A stretch of 64,000 nt of DNA from Paenibacillus endoradicis (lineage in GTDB: Bacteria > Bacillota > Bacilli > Paenibacillales > Paenibacillaceae): positions 248,001 to 312,000 of the forward strand of contig NZ_JANQBB010000007.1 of NCBI RefSeq assembly GCF_024721975.1, written 5' to 3'. This document shows, one piece after another, positions 26,505 through 35,075 of the stretch; the stretch's first letter is position 1, and every line of letters begins with the position of its first letter. Below the pieces are notes generated by a model that was not told the origin of the DNA, did not search any database, and saw only the letters and a list, made by a program, of their open reading frames with translations. Both the position numbers and the translations under genes were made by a program.

Positions 26505-27814
26505 GTGTTATGGGGATTTCGAATGTAACAGCGTATACGAAAGAAGAATATGCAGTGATGCAAACGATTCGCGACAATATTAATCCACAAGAATTAATAG
26601 AGTTGTTGTTAGAGCTAGGTAATATTCGTAGTATAGCAGGCTTTGAACGAGAAGCTGGAGAGTACGTATATGATTGGTTGAAGAAGGAAGGTTTCTCAAC
26701 AAGAAAGATTGGGATGGTAGAGGATCGATTCAATGTTATTGGTACGATGGGTGGGGATCATCCAGGAGAAGGAAAAAATCTACTTTTCACGAGTCACCTT
26801 GATACAGAGTCTCCCCAGTATAATGACCGAGATAATTGGCGTTATCGTCCCGAAACGGTATTACGACCAGAATGGCTTGAAGCAAAATTCGAGAATGGCG
26901 TGTTTTCTGGTCGCCCAGTAGAGAATGATCGTGGTCCGATGACTTGCACATTAATAGCTGCAAAAGCATTAAAGAATGCAGGTCTTCCATTAAAGGGTCA
27001 CTTATATATTACAGCTAGTCCTGGTGAGATTGGTCCAGAACAAGTTGAGGAGTTTCGTGGAACTGAGTTTTTGGGCAAAGAAGTAGGTGCTCAATATCTA
27101 TTGTCTCATGGCGGAGTAGCACCGGATTATGTGATTGCTGCTGAAGGGACAGACTTCGGGATTACTTGGATGTCCTGTGGGCATGCCCTCTATCGAATTG
27201 ATTTGTACGGTGAAGAGATATTTACACCGATGATCAATCATCCCAAGGAGCTACAACACCATCCTAATCCACTTGTTCAAGTCGCTGTTCTAATCGAGAA
27301 AATTCAACAATGGGCAGTTCAATATGAGCAGGAAAACACCTATAAAGCAAAAGGCGGAGAATCTATTCCGAAAGTACAAATCTCTGCGATCCGCGGTGGT
27401 GATCCACATATTATGGGAGCGGGTAGTGAAGTATGCTCTGTTTACATCGAAGTGAATATTACAGCTAAGCAATCTATTGCTCCGATTCAACGTCAGTTAG
27501 AGGCTTTACTACATGGAGCTAATATGCAGGGACAAGTGTTACCGCTCGTATATCGTCAAGGTCATGAAGCAGATGACGAGGTTATTGCTCCGCTAGTGGA
27601 TGCGATTGCTACAGGTAGTTTGGCAGGAGCGCGTGGTGAGCTACAGTTAGCGCATTACGCATATTCCAGTATGTGGCGTGATCACAATGTATTCAATATG
27701 TACCGAATTCCCTCAGCTACATTTGGTCCAGCAAGATTTCAACCGACGATAGAAGATATGGTCGATGCAGCAGCAATCTATGCATTTACTGCTTGGAAAA
27801 TATGCAATTCATAA
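26501..27814 (+). CDS. M20-family amidohydrolase (ArgE/DapE type)
   Basis: 437 aa from ATG 26501, which overlaps the preceding TGA; GGAGGG lies very close upstream, so ATG 26510 is a possible alternative. M20 metal-site features: SHLDTESP (His and Asp), VENDRGPM (bridging Asp), SPGEIGPEQ (Glu pair region) and a dimerisation domain at about 200-330. These zinc enzymes hydrolyse amide or carbamoyl bonds in small molecules. In thiamin-pyrimidine salvage an M20 enzyme (YlmB) deformylates an imported pyrimidine, a useful parallel because this operon also has an NMT1-type importer. The exact substrate is unknown. Confidence 0.82.
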   Translation: MSVMGISNVTAYTKEEYAVMQTIRDNINPQELIELLLELGNIRSIAGFEREAGEYVYDWLKKEGFSTRKIGMVEDRFNVIGTMGGDHPGEGKNLLFTSHLDTESPQYNDRDNWRYRPETVLRPEWLEAKFENGVFSGRPVENDRGPMTCTLIAAKALKNAGLPLKGHLYITASPGEIGPEQVEEFRGTEFLGKEVGAQYLLSHGGVAPDYVIAAEGTDFGITWMSCGHALYRIDLYGEEIFTPMINHPKELQHHPNPLVQVAVLIEKIQQWAVQYEQENTYKAKGGESIPKVQISAIRGGDPHIMGAGSEVCSVYIEVNITAKQSIAPIQRQLEALLHGANMQGQVLPLVYRQGHEADDEVIAPLVDAIATGSLAGARGELQLAHYAYSSMWRDHNVFNMYRIPSATFGPARFQPTIEDMVDAAAIYAFTAWKICNS

Positions 27815-27845
27815 CTACGTAAATAATGAAAGTAGGGATATATAT

Positions 27846-28340
27846 ATGGATCCAATCGTATGGAGAAATACAATGGGACAATTTGCATCGGGTGTAACTA
27901 TCATTACTACTATAGACAGTGCAGGTAATCCACTAGGGATGACTGCGAATGCCTTTACATCATTATCACTTGATCCGCCAATGGTACTTATCTGTGTAGA
28001 TAATAAGAGTACAACGTTAGTACATCTTACGGAATCAGCAAAATATTGTGTTAATATTTTAGCTGCCCCTCAAGAGCAATTATCACGCCAATTTGCGAGA
28101 AAAGGTGGTTCCGAGAAATTTGAAGGTGCCTCATATTTCAGTGGTGACATTGGAGTGCCCGTGCTAGAAGGAACATTAACAAGTGTTGAATGTGAAGTGA
28201 CCGCGATCGTTGATGGCGGAGATCATAAAATTCTACTCGGAAAAAGTGTGAAAATACATCAATCGCTAACAGAAACTGAGCCGCTTATTTTCTATAAGGG
28301 CAAATATAATAAGCTTGAGAAATTAGAGGTGCAAGTATAA
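27846..28340 (+). CDS. Flavin reductase-like FMN-binding protein, RutF-like
   Basis: 164 aa from ATG 27846 (frame opens earlier inside the M20 gene). It has the flavin-reductase split-barrel pattern: FASGVTIITT, GMTANAFTSLSLDPPMVLIC, CVNILAAPQEQLSRQFA, and the final H-K-I-L-LGK strand. It supplies reduced FMN to two-component monooxygenases; RutF does this for RutA. The next gene starts in its stop codon (TAATG). Probable partners are the oxygenases at 20171 and 24794. Confidence 0.87.
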   Translation: MDPIVWRNTMGQFASGVTIITTIDSAGNPLGMTANAFTSLSLDPPMVLICVDNKSTTLVHLTESAKYCVNILAAPQEQLSRQFARKGGSEKFEGASYFSGDIGVPVLEGTLTSVECEVTAIVDGGDHKILLGKSVKIHQSLTETEPLIFYKGKYNKLEKLEVQV

Positions 28341-28852
28341 TGCATATCACCACAATTATTGGAAATCCAAAGGCACGATCCAAAACGTATACTTTTGCCT
28401 CTGAAGCAACGCAAGCCATTACGCATTATGTTGAACAATTAACGGATGAGGAAATCACGCATCATGTCATTGACTTAGCTGATTATGGCGTAGCCTTAGT
28501 ACAGTGGGATCAAGAAGTTATTAATACACTAATTGAACAGATCAATGCTTCGACGTATATAGTTATTGCTAGCCCTACATACAAGGCTACTTATACAGGC
28601 CTACTAAAGTTGATGTTAGATTTGTTACCTATGAATGCATTACAAGGAAAACTTGTATTCCCACTTATGGTAGGTGCAGGTTATCAACATCAATTAGCAG
28701 TTGAACTTCATCTTAAGCCAGTACTTGCAGAACTAGGTGCAATCACAACGAGTCGCGGTCTGTATGTGTTAGATTCACAGCTAGAACAATGCGAAGGTAT
28801 TATGATCGAGTGGGTGCAGCACAATAGCTCTGTCTTGAAATCGTTACTATAA
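28340..28852 (+). CDS. NAD(P)H-dependent FMN reductase, SsuE-like
   Basis: 170 aa with a flavodoxin-like fold: ITTIIGNPKARSKTYTFA (phosphate loop), IVIASPTYKATYTGLLKLML (flavin contact), and GKLVFPLMVGAGY. SsuE provides reduced FMN to the alkanesulfonate monooxygenase. A second, structurally unrelated reductase is encoded immediately before it, so the cluster carries two flavin-reducing systems for two oxygenases. Translational coupling to the preceding gene (TAATG). Confidence 0.85.
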   Translation: MHITTIIGNPKARSKTYTFASEATQAITHYVEQLTDEEITHHVIDLADYGVALVQWDQEVINTLIEQINASTYIVIASPTYKATYTGLLKLMLDLLPMNALQGKLVFPLMVGAGYQHQLAVELHLKPVLAELGAITTSRGLYVLDSQLEQCEGIMIEWVQHNSSVLKSLL

Positions 28853-28894
28853 TTCCCTAGATTATACGCTTTGATGTTGGAAGGTGGATACCAT

Positions 28895-29986
28895 ATGACG
28901 CAATCGATAAAGGTAGATGAACAGAAAATCAATATGCAGGAAAAAATTTTGAATTCGGCAGAAGATCTTTTTGCAAATAGCAGTTATTCTGCTACTCGCA
29001 TAAGTGATATTGCAACAAAGGCTGGTGTGAATCAGGCGCTTGTTCATTACTATTTCAGTACAAAAGAAAAGCTATATGAAGCTGTACTTGAAAGACTGTT
29101 TCGTCAATGGGAAACCTTGCTAGAGAAGCAATCATGGGAAAATATTGATCCAGAATTAGTACTTAGACAATATATCCAAACTCATTTTGAAATTAAATGT
29201 AAAGTACCCAATCTATATAAAATATTTCATAAGGAAACGTTAGATGGTGGGAAATTATTCGATCAGTACGCATCTTCACAATGGGTGAAAGATTTCCAGG
29301 ATAAGAGTGAAATGTTCAAAGGTTGGAGACAAGCTGGCATTATTAATCCACTTGCCAATGAGCAAGTCATACTGTTCTGCTTATGGGGAATGATGAATCA
29401 GTTCTATTATCGAGATGTTGAATCATTAATGATGATTACTGGTCACTCAGGTTCGAAAGAGCAGCTACAAGAGGGAATTGTCGATCAAATGGTCAAATTA
29501 GCCCAGCATGGTTTGCTTGTTCATGGCCAAGCAAAGAATGAGACGGACACCGAAAGGGTACGCCAAATACAAGTGTTGTATGCTCCCTCTGATCATGATG
29601 TAAGTAGTGAGAGTGATGATGAGCTAACTATGATCCTTGATACGATGAACAATTGGCGTTCATGCTCAGTCCAATTGTACCGAAGTTTTGCAGAGTGGCA
29701 ACAGTATCAACAAAGTAATGAATTGTTATTTGTTGTTACTTCCACTAAATACGGTGAGATATCTAATGAGTTGATGAAGTGGTTAGATTATGCTCAGCAT
29801 CATCCATCGTTAATTGCTGATCGCTACGTAGCGATTTGGACTAGCAAAGAGAGGTTAGCACCAGATGCATTACAGAGGAATCTTGAAGATGGAATTAATC
29901 GCTTGGGAGGTTTTGCTATTTCAAGAGTGACTAATCATACGATATATGGATATTTGAATCGTTGCGCCAAAATGTCGGGAATATAA
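28895..29986 (+). CDS. TetR-family regulator with extra C-terminal flavodoxin/FMN-reductase-like domain
   Basis: 363 aa from ATG 28895 (GGTGG upstream), far longer than the usual 190-220 aa. Residues about 12-65 form the TetR HTH (ILNSAEDLFANSSYSATRIS, IATKAGVNQALVHYYF). Residues to about 215 are the normal helical domain. The extra part (about 225-363) resembles the flavin reductase encoded at 28340: a VLYAPS strand, LLFVVTSTKYGEISNELMKW matching the ASPTYKATYTGLLKLM segment, then a DRYVAIWTSKE strand and a late GG.AIS strand. Phosphate-loop residues look degenerate. It probably controls the catabolic cluster or the efflux gene at 30020. The second-domain call is from pattern only. Confidence 0.7.
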   Translation: MTQSIKVDEQKINMQEKILNSAEDLFANSSYSATRISDIATKAGVNQALVHYYFSTKEKLYEAVLERLFRQWETLLEKQSWENIDPELVLRQYIQTHFEIKCKVPNLYKIFHKETLDGGKLFDQYASSQWVKDFQDKSEMFKGWRQAGIINPLANEQVILFCLWGMMNQFYYRDVESLMMITGHSGSKEQLQEGIVDQMVKLAQHGLLVHGQAKNETDTERVRQIQVLYAPSDHDVSSESDDELTMILDTMNNWRSCSVQLYRSFAEWQQYQQSNELLFVVTSTKYGEISNELMKWLDYAQHHPSLIADRYVAIWTSKERLAPDALQRNLEDGINRLGGFAISRVTNHTIYGYLNRCAKMSGI

Positions 29987-30019
29987 ATTGAACAAGTGCT
30001 ATGGAGCAGGTGATGCCGT

Positions 30020-31579
30020 ATGGAAACGAAGTTAAAGGGGTTAACAACGAAGCAGTTTAACTGGTTATTTGGAGCATTACTATTAAGTATATTTTTGACA
30101 CAATTAGATCAAACGATCGTATCTACTGCTTTACCAACGATTGCTACGCAGTTAAATGGATTTTCTGGAATGTCTTGGGTGTTTATCATATACATGTTAA
30201 CCTCTACTGCAATGATGCCAATTGCAGGGAAATTATCTGATCTATATGGTCGAAAAATATTGTTAATACTGGGATTAGTAGTTTTTGTTGTCGGATCAGT
30301 TTTATGTGGCTTTGCAGATTCTATGCTACAACTTATTATTTTTCGTGGTATTAAAGGGATAGGCGCAGGTTTCTTAATGCCGATAACTTTTACCATCGTA
30401 TTTTCATTAATGCCGAAAAGTAAAAATAGCATTTATCAGACATTATATATGAGTATATTTGCACTATCATCAGTTGTAGGTCCAACAATCGGTGCAATCA
30501 TTACCTCAGTATTTGATTGGAGATATATTTTCTTTATTAATCTCCCGATCGGAGTCATTATCCTCTTTGCTTTTATGGTGTTATTACCGAAAGAATCACT
30601 CAAGAAAAAATCGAATACATCCATAGGTTTTATTGGTCCATTGTTACTAATTGTTGGAACACTTTCACTATTACTAGCTCTTAAACTTGGCGGAGTACAA
30701 TATCACTGGGGTTCAATTGAGATTATAAGTATGTTTGTTGTAGGAATAGGTGCTGCGACATGGTTTGTCGTGAATCAACTCAAAGCGAGAGAGCCTGTTA
30801 TTCCATTCCATCTATTTCACGATAAAGTAATTGCTAGTACTTATATTACGACATTTGTACAAGGGATAATAATGTTTGGTGCACTAGTATATATTCCGTT
30901 GTTTGTTCAAGGTAGCTTGGGAGGAAATGTTGCCTATACAGGCGGAACACTTACGCCGCTTATGCTATGTGTTATGTTTGGAGCAACGTTATGTGGTGTA
31001 TTAATTCAACGTTTTACTTGGCGTTTTAATATGGCACTAGCAATGTTACTATGTGCAGTGGGGCTATTGATTATTATTATGTTACCGAGTAATGTTCATT
31101 TCCTTGTCATATGCTTCATCATGGTACTATTAGGTCTTGGCATCGGAATGATGATGATGGTTGGTCAATCGGCAGTTAGTATGAGTGTGGATGAATCGAT
31201 TCGAGGAGCTGCAACCTCTTCGGTAAGCTTCTTCCGATCTATAGGTGGTGTACTTGGTACAGCGGTACTAACTGCGCTAATTAACTCCAAAGTTTCTATA
31301 TTAATGAGTGAGAACACTACACAATTATCACAATTATCGAATGATCTAGGTGTAGTGACTGATCCGCTTGCAGTATTGCAATCAAATAGTAACTTACCAG
31401 CTGATCAATTAGAATTATTACGTCAGTTATTGGGTGATGCTGTACAATATGGTTTTTGGTTCTTACTAGTATCAGCAATGATTGGATTTATTGCAGCCTT
31501 TTGGGCAGGTTCGGCTAGGCAAAGCGTAGCTGAGCAAGATAAAATAGTAACCCAAATCGATCCTGCTTCGATTCATTGA
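30020..31579 (+). CDS. DHA2-family MFS drug/solute exporter (EmrB/QacA type)
   Basis: 519 aa with 14 predicted helices. DHA2 signatures: LDQTIVSTALPTIA in TM1, GKLSDLYGRK loop motif A, GIGAGFLMPITFTI, and SSVVGPTIGAIITSVFDWRYIFFINLPIG (motif C region, read in two parts). It follows the long TetR gene with 33 bases between stop and start, the usual arrangement of repressor and drug exporter. The substrate may be a toxic intermediate or antibiotic; unknown. Confidence 0.9.
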   Translation: METKLKGLTTKQFNWLFGALLLSIFLTQLDQTIVSTALPTIATQLNGFSGMSWVFIIYMLTSTAMMPIAGKLSDLYGRKILLILGLVVFVVGSVLCGFADSMLQLIIFRGIKGIGAGFLMPITFTIVFSLMPKSKNSIYQTLYMSIFALSSVVGPTIGAIITSVFDWRYIFFINLPIGVIILFAFMVLLPKESLKKKSNTSIGFIGPLLLIVGTLSLLLALKLGGVQYHWGSIEIISMFVVGIGAATWFVVNQLKAREPVIPFHLFHDKVIASTYITTFVQGIIMFGALVYIPLFVQGSLGGNVAYTGGTLTPLMLCVMFGATLCGVLIQRFTWRFNMALAMLLCAVGLLIIIMLPSNVHFLVICFIMVLLGLGIGMMMMVGQSAVSMSVDESIRGAATSSVSFFRSIGGVLGTAVLTALINSKVSILMSENTTQLSQLSNDLGVVTDPLAVLQSNSNLPADQLELLRQLLGDAVQYGFWFLLVSAMIGFIAAFWAGSARQSVAEQDKIVTQIDPASIH

Positions 31580-31599
31580 TGAGCGGATTAAGTAACATC

Positions 31600-31653
31600 A
31601 CATAAGCCACTGTATACGTGTTATATAGACGTATACAGTGGCTTATGTGTTTT
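31600..31653 (+). terminator. Strong hairpin terminator after the exporter
   Basis: A perfect 20-bp stem (31600-31619 with 31629-31648, arm starting ACATAAGCCACTGTATACGT) with a 9-base loop, followed by GTTTT. Confidence 0.85.
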
Positions 31654-31694
31654 CGTTACTTTACTGTGGTGTGTTTTCGTTACTTTACTGTGGT
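31647..31694. repeat. Perfect 24-bp tandem duplication
   Basis: The unit starting GTGTTTTCGTTACTTTACTG (24 bases, ends TGGT) occurs at 31647-31670 and again at 31671-31694. The second copy contains the stop codon and last codons of the minus-strand gene at 31685. Confidence 0.85.
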
Positions 31695-31855
31695 TTGTTT
31701 TGTTCGTACTCTTTTAGACTTAACCCGGCTTCTTTAGCTGCTTCTTCAGCAAATTCTACATCATGTTTGTTTTGGTGAAGCGATGGTGCATCTGATTTGT
31801 TATTTTGCTTAGAAGTATTGTTATTCATGTTTTTAGAAAAGTTTTTAAATGACAT
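31685..31855 (-). CDS. Small hydrophilic hypothetical protein
   Basis: 56 aa from the ATG at 31855, behind AAGGAGGGAACAGC, a very strong site; a longer frame from 31876 has none. It is rich in Asn, Lys, Ser and Gln, with an acidic FAEEAAKEAG segment and no membrane helix. It somewhat recalls small spore-associated proteins of Bacillales, but I cannot assign a family. Its 3' end lies in the 24-bp tandem duplication, so the last residues (NKPQ) and stop come from the repeat. Confidence 0.55.
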   Translation of the reverse strand: MSFKNFSKNMNNNTSKQNNKSDAPSLHQNKHDVEFAEEAAKEAGLSLKEYEQNKPQ

Positions 31856-32148
31856 GCTGTTCCCTCCTTTATACAAGATAGTTTTATATTTCCACTAATT
31901 GGGTCGAATTATGTATGGAAAAACAGATAGAAGCCAGAGAGTCAAATATAGACAGCTTTTGTAAGAAAAATAAGTTGTAGAAATTAGGGTATTATTGACT
32001 ATAATTCTTTACAAATTAATACATAAATGTGAAAATGGGATATAGAACTACAAAATATTACGGTTGGGATTAAATATAGAGCGTTTGCGACCAAACTCTT
32101 AAATAATATGAAATATTTGGTAGAATATTGTTAGGAAGGAGGAGAACA

Positions 32149-32706
32149 ATGGAAAGTGTTGCTAATTATTTGTTCGATCGATTAGTTCGAGAGAACCACA
32201 CATCATTAGAACGGTCCAAATTGAATTATGGAATTCGTATTATGCTTACTAATCTAACGACAATAGTATCAGTATACACAATTGCTATACTGCTAGGATG
32301 TTTGTTAGAAACGATGATTACTAATGTAGCTTTTTTTATTATTAGACAAGTTGCATTAGGTTATCACTTTAAGTCACTGTTCGAATGTATTGGCTACAGT
32401 ATTATCGGATTCCCACTTGTCAGTAAGTTAATCACATATGCATCTGTACCTGATTGGATTGTTTACACCGTATTTGTTTTGACAGCATTAATGGTTATTA
32501 TTATTGCACCTGTCGGAACAGTAAAACAAGCTGTCTATAATGAGAAGCATCGATTATATTTACGCAAAAAGATTTGGATACGCTTAGGTGTGTTGCTATT
32601 AGCGATCTTACTTGTTCCAACCGTTCTCAAACCTTTTATTGCTTTAGGATTAGTACTTGAAGCTGCAGTGCTAATCGTCCAAAAAATTATAGTAGGGAGA
32701 TGTTAG
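32149..32706 (+). CDS. agrB: AgrB-like peptide-processing membrane endopeptidase
   Basis: 185 aa from ATG 32149 (AAGGAGGAGAACA upstream), the usual AgrB length. Five or six hydrophobic segments. The catalytic His and Cys are visible in LGYHFKSLFEC, separated by the seven residues typical of AgrB (His77/Cys84 in S. aureus). AgrB cleaves the C-terminal tail from AgrD and forms the thiolactone ring. The small precursor gene follows at once. Order B-D-C-A as in staphylococci. Confidence 0.9.
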   Translation: MESVANYLFDRLVRENHTSLERSKLNYGIRIMLTNLTTIVSVYTIAILLGCLLETMITNVAFFIIRQVALGYHFKSLFECIGYSIIGFPLVSKLITYASVPDWIVYTVFVLTALMVIIIAPVGTVKQAVYNEKHRLYLRKKIWIRLGVLLLAILLVPTVLKPFIALGLVLEAAVLIVQKIIVGRC

Positions 32707-32708
32707 TT

Positions 32709-32867
32709 ATGACTCTAGTTAACAATGCAATTGGAAAAATGCAAGAAAAAATCGCTTTGGGAGTTATCTTTATTGCAGGTATTGCTTCAATTGTAACTTG
32801 TACTTTATTCTTTTACGAAGAAGAAGTTCCAAAAGAAATTCAAGCTAATCTTTCTCAATTTAAATAG
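32709..32867 (+). CDS. agrD: AgrD-like autoinducing peptide precursor
   Basis: 52 aa, ATG 32709 two bases after the agrB stop, with GGGAGATG upstream. Three AgrD parts can be read: an N-terminal amphipathic/hydrophobic helix (residues about 14-33, IALGVIFIAGIASIV), a core TCTLFF, and an acidic tail YEEEVPKEIQANL like the conserved E-x-P-x-E(L/I) tail cut off by AgrB. A ring from Cys to the last Phe (C-T-L-F-F) has the five-residue size of staphylococcal peptides. This gene is short and easy to miss. The mature N-terminal end is not predictable. Confidence 0.85.
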   Translation: MTLVNNAIGKMQEKIALGVIFIAGIASIVTCTLFFYEEEVPKEIQANLSQFK

Positions 32868-32885
32868 GTCAATGAGGGACAAAAA

Positions 32886-34187
32886 ATGGGACAGTTGGAA
32901 ATACTAGCACATGGCGTGTTGGAGTTAAGTTTTATATTTGGTGGTTTCTTTTACACAGTTAATATAAAACCGACACTGAAGATGATTGCTTTATATTTGT
33001 TAATATCCGTTGTTCCGACCATATTATTATTAATATGGTTTCCACAATGGTTGTTCATTAGCTATCTACTTATTTCTACTGTCGTTATTTTTTGTTTCAT
33101 TACAAAATCCATACTTAGTGCAATGAATTTTTGTGTCGTAGTGGTCGGTGGAATAGTCGCCGACCACTTTTCGATGTTACTTAAAAACTATCTAATTGAT
33201 AGTGTCGGGGAAACCTCTATTGTTATTGAACTAGTATTATTTTGTTTTATTTATGCGGTGCTAATCCATATATATAAAGTGACCATTCAAAAAGAGAATA
33301 AATCGTTGGAATTTCCATGGTTTGTGCAATATTCACTATTGATAATTATGATTGTTACTTTAATCGTCGTATATTTAACTATGTTTTTACAAACAAGCAA
33401 TGATGAATTTCAACTAGTGAAGATCAATCTACTTGTACAATTAAGTTACTTTGTTTCAATGATCATTCTTTTTACCCTATTACTTAACTACTTTAAGAAA
33501 CGGAATAGTATACGACAAAAGGAAATTGAGTTTGAACAATTTCTCTATTATATGAAGGAACTTGAGCAAGTAAATCAAGATATGCATAAATTCAGACATG
33601 ATTACGTGAATATATTACTTACGATGCGTGGATTTCTTGATGACAATAATATGACTGGATTGAAAAGTTATTTTCATGATCACATCATTAAAGTAGAGCA
33701 GCAAACATTGCATCATAACCTAATGTTTATTCAATTGAAAAATATTAAAATATCTGAATTAAAAGGATTAATAGCTACCAAACTCATTGCAGCGGAAAAA
33801 TCGAAAGTACTTGTTAATGTAGAAGTACCGGATGAAATTACAGAAATTGATATGGATATTATCGATTTAGCCCGCATCATTGGAATATTACTGGATAACG
33901 CGATTGAAGGCAGTGAGGATATTCAATTCGCAAAAATCAATGTGGCTATATTGCTTACGATAGATGGTAATGTTGTTATCGTTATTGAAAATCGTACGAA
34001 TCTGATTGACGTTAATGTATCCAGATTATTTGATGAAAATGTATCTACAAAAGGCAGTCAGCGGGGGCTAGGCTTATCAACGGTTCGAAGTATTATTAGT
34101 AATTACCCGAATACGGTGATAAATACCTCTATTGATAATGAATGGTTTATTCAAGAGGTAGTTGTTGAGACGAGGAGGGTAAGTTAG
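32886..34187 (+). CDS. agrC: AgrC-like histidine kinase (HPK10 class)
   Basis: 433 aa. Six or seven N-terminal membrane helices (to about residue 205) form the peptide receptor. The cytoplasmic part has the HPK10-type phosphoacceptor HKFRHDYVNILLTMRG and a degenerate ATPase with LLDNAIEGS and RGLGLSTVRS. GAGGG lies just before the ATG. It should sense the peptide made by agrD and phosphorylate the regulator encoded next, whose start follows its stop directly. Confidence 0.9.
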   Translation: MGQLEILAHGVLELSFIFGGFFYTVNIKPTLKMIALYLLISVVPTILLLIWFPQWLFISYLLISTVVIFCFITKSILSAMNFCVVVVGGIVADHFSMLLKNYLIDSVGETSIVIELVLFCFIYAVLIHIYKVTIQKENKSLEFPWFVQYSLLIIMIVTLIVVYLTMFLQTSNDEFQLVKINLLVQLSYFVSMIILFTLLLNYFKKRNSIRQKEIEFEQFLYYMKELEQVNQDMHKFRHDYVNILLTMRGFLDDNNMTGLKSYFHDHIIKVEQQTLHHNLMFIQLKNIKISELKGLIATKLIAAEKSKVLVNVEVPDEITEIDMDIIDLARIIGILLDNAIEGSEDIQFAKINVAILLTIDGNVVIVIENRTNLIDVNVSRLFDENVSTKGSQRGLGLSTVRSIISNYPNTVINTSIDNEWFIQEVVVETRRVS

Positions 34188-34919
34188 ATGAAGGTTATCA
34201 TATGTGAAGACGAATTGGAACAACGCCAACAAATACATGCAACGATTGTTAATTATGCGATGTTCAACGAACCTTCTATTGAAGTTGTATTAAGTGCATC
34301 AGGTCCCAATGAAGTATTAACTTATCTTAATGATTATCAAGCGGATTGTTTCTTTCTTGATATAGAATTAAATGCCTCACTAACAGGTATTGATCTAGCT
34401 GCGGAGATTAGAAAAAAAGACCCTTTGGCTAATATTATATTTGTGACGACGCATGCAGAAAAGTTAAAACTTACATTTACTTACAAATTAGCTGCGTTAG
34501 ATTTTATTGTTAAGGATGAATACACAAAGTTTACGGAACAGGTGAAAGAATCACTACAAGTTGCCTTTAATAAATATGTACAGATTGGTCAAGTAGTAGA
34601 TACGGATTTCTTCCAAATCAAAATTGGAGAAAAGATTAAGAATATTCCGTACAATAATATTTACTATTTTGAAACCTCCGTGCAGCAACATAAGATAGAA
34701 CTTCATGAAAAGAATGGAAGATACGAATTTTACGGTAGAATTAAAGAGATTGAAGAAATCAATGGACCTTTCTTTCGTTGTCATAAAAGCTATATTGTTA
34801 ATATCAATCATATAAAAGAAATAGATAAGCGATCAAAGCTAATAACGATGAGTAATGGGGCACTTTGTCCAGTATCATTCCGCCTAATGAAAGAGTTGCT
34901 AGAGAAGATTGAGCTTTAA
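34188..34919 (+). CDS. agrA: AgrA-like LytTR response regulator
   Basis: 243 aa. Receiver domain (1-125) with CEDE at 5-8, the phospho-Asp in CFFLDIEL (about 59) and Lys in IVKDEY. The LytTR DNA-binding domain (about 140-243) shows IKNIPYNNIYYFET, FRCHKSYIVNINHIKEI and SFRLMKELLEKI. AgrA activates its own operon and target genes through direct-repeat sites. It is coupled to agrC without a gap. The cell-wall adhesin 530 bases downstream is a possible target. Confidence 0.9.
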   Translation: MKVIICEDELEQRQQIHATIVNYAMFNEPSIEVVLSASGPNEVLTYLNDYQADCFFLDIELNASLTGIDLAAEIRKKDPLANIIFVTTHAEKLKLTFTYKLAALDFIVKDEYTKFTEQVKESLQVAFNKYVQIGQVVDTDFFQIKIGEKIKNIPYNNIYYFETSVQQHKIELHEKNGRYEFYGRIKEIEEINGPFFRCHKSYIVNINHIKEIDKRSKLITMSNGALCPVSFRLMKELLEKIEL

Positions 34920-34965
34920 GAAGCTAAAAGTACGACATTAGTGAACGTGTACAATTAAAATTTAA

Positions 34966-35009
34966 AAATAAAGTATATCTTAATACGAAGATATACTTTA
35001 TTTTTTTTT
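34966..35009 (+). terminator. Rho-independent terminator of the agr operon
   Basis: AAATAAAGTATATCTT pairs with AAGATATACTTTATTT around a short loop, followed by a run of eight or nine T. Confidence 0.9.
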
Positions 35010-35075
35010 AGCACATACCGATATAAAATATGGAGATAAATGTAAGGAATAAGAGAGTAGAGAAGTAGTATTTGC

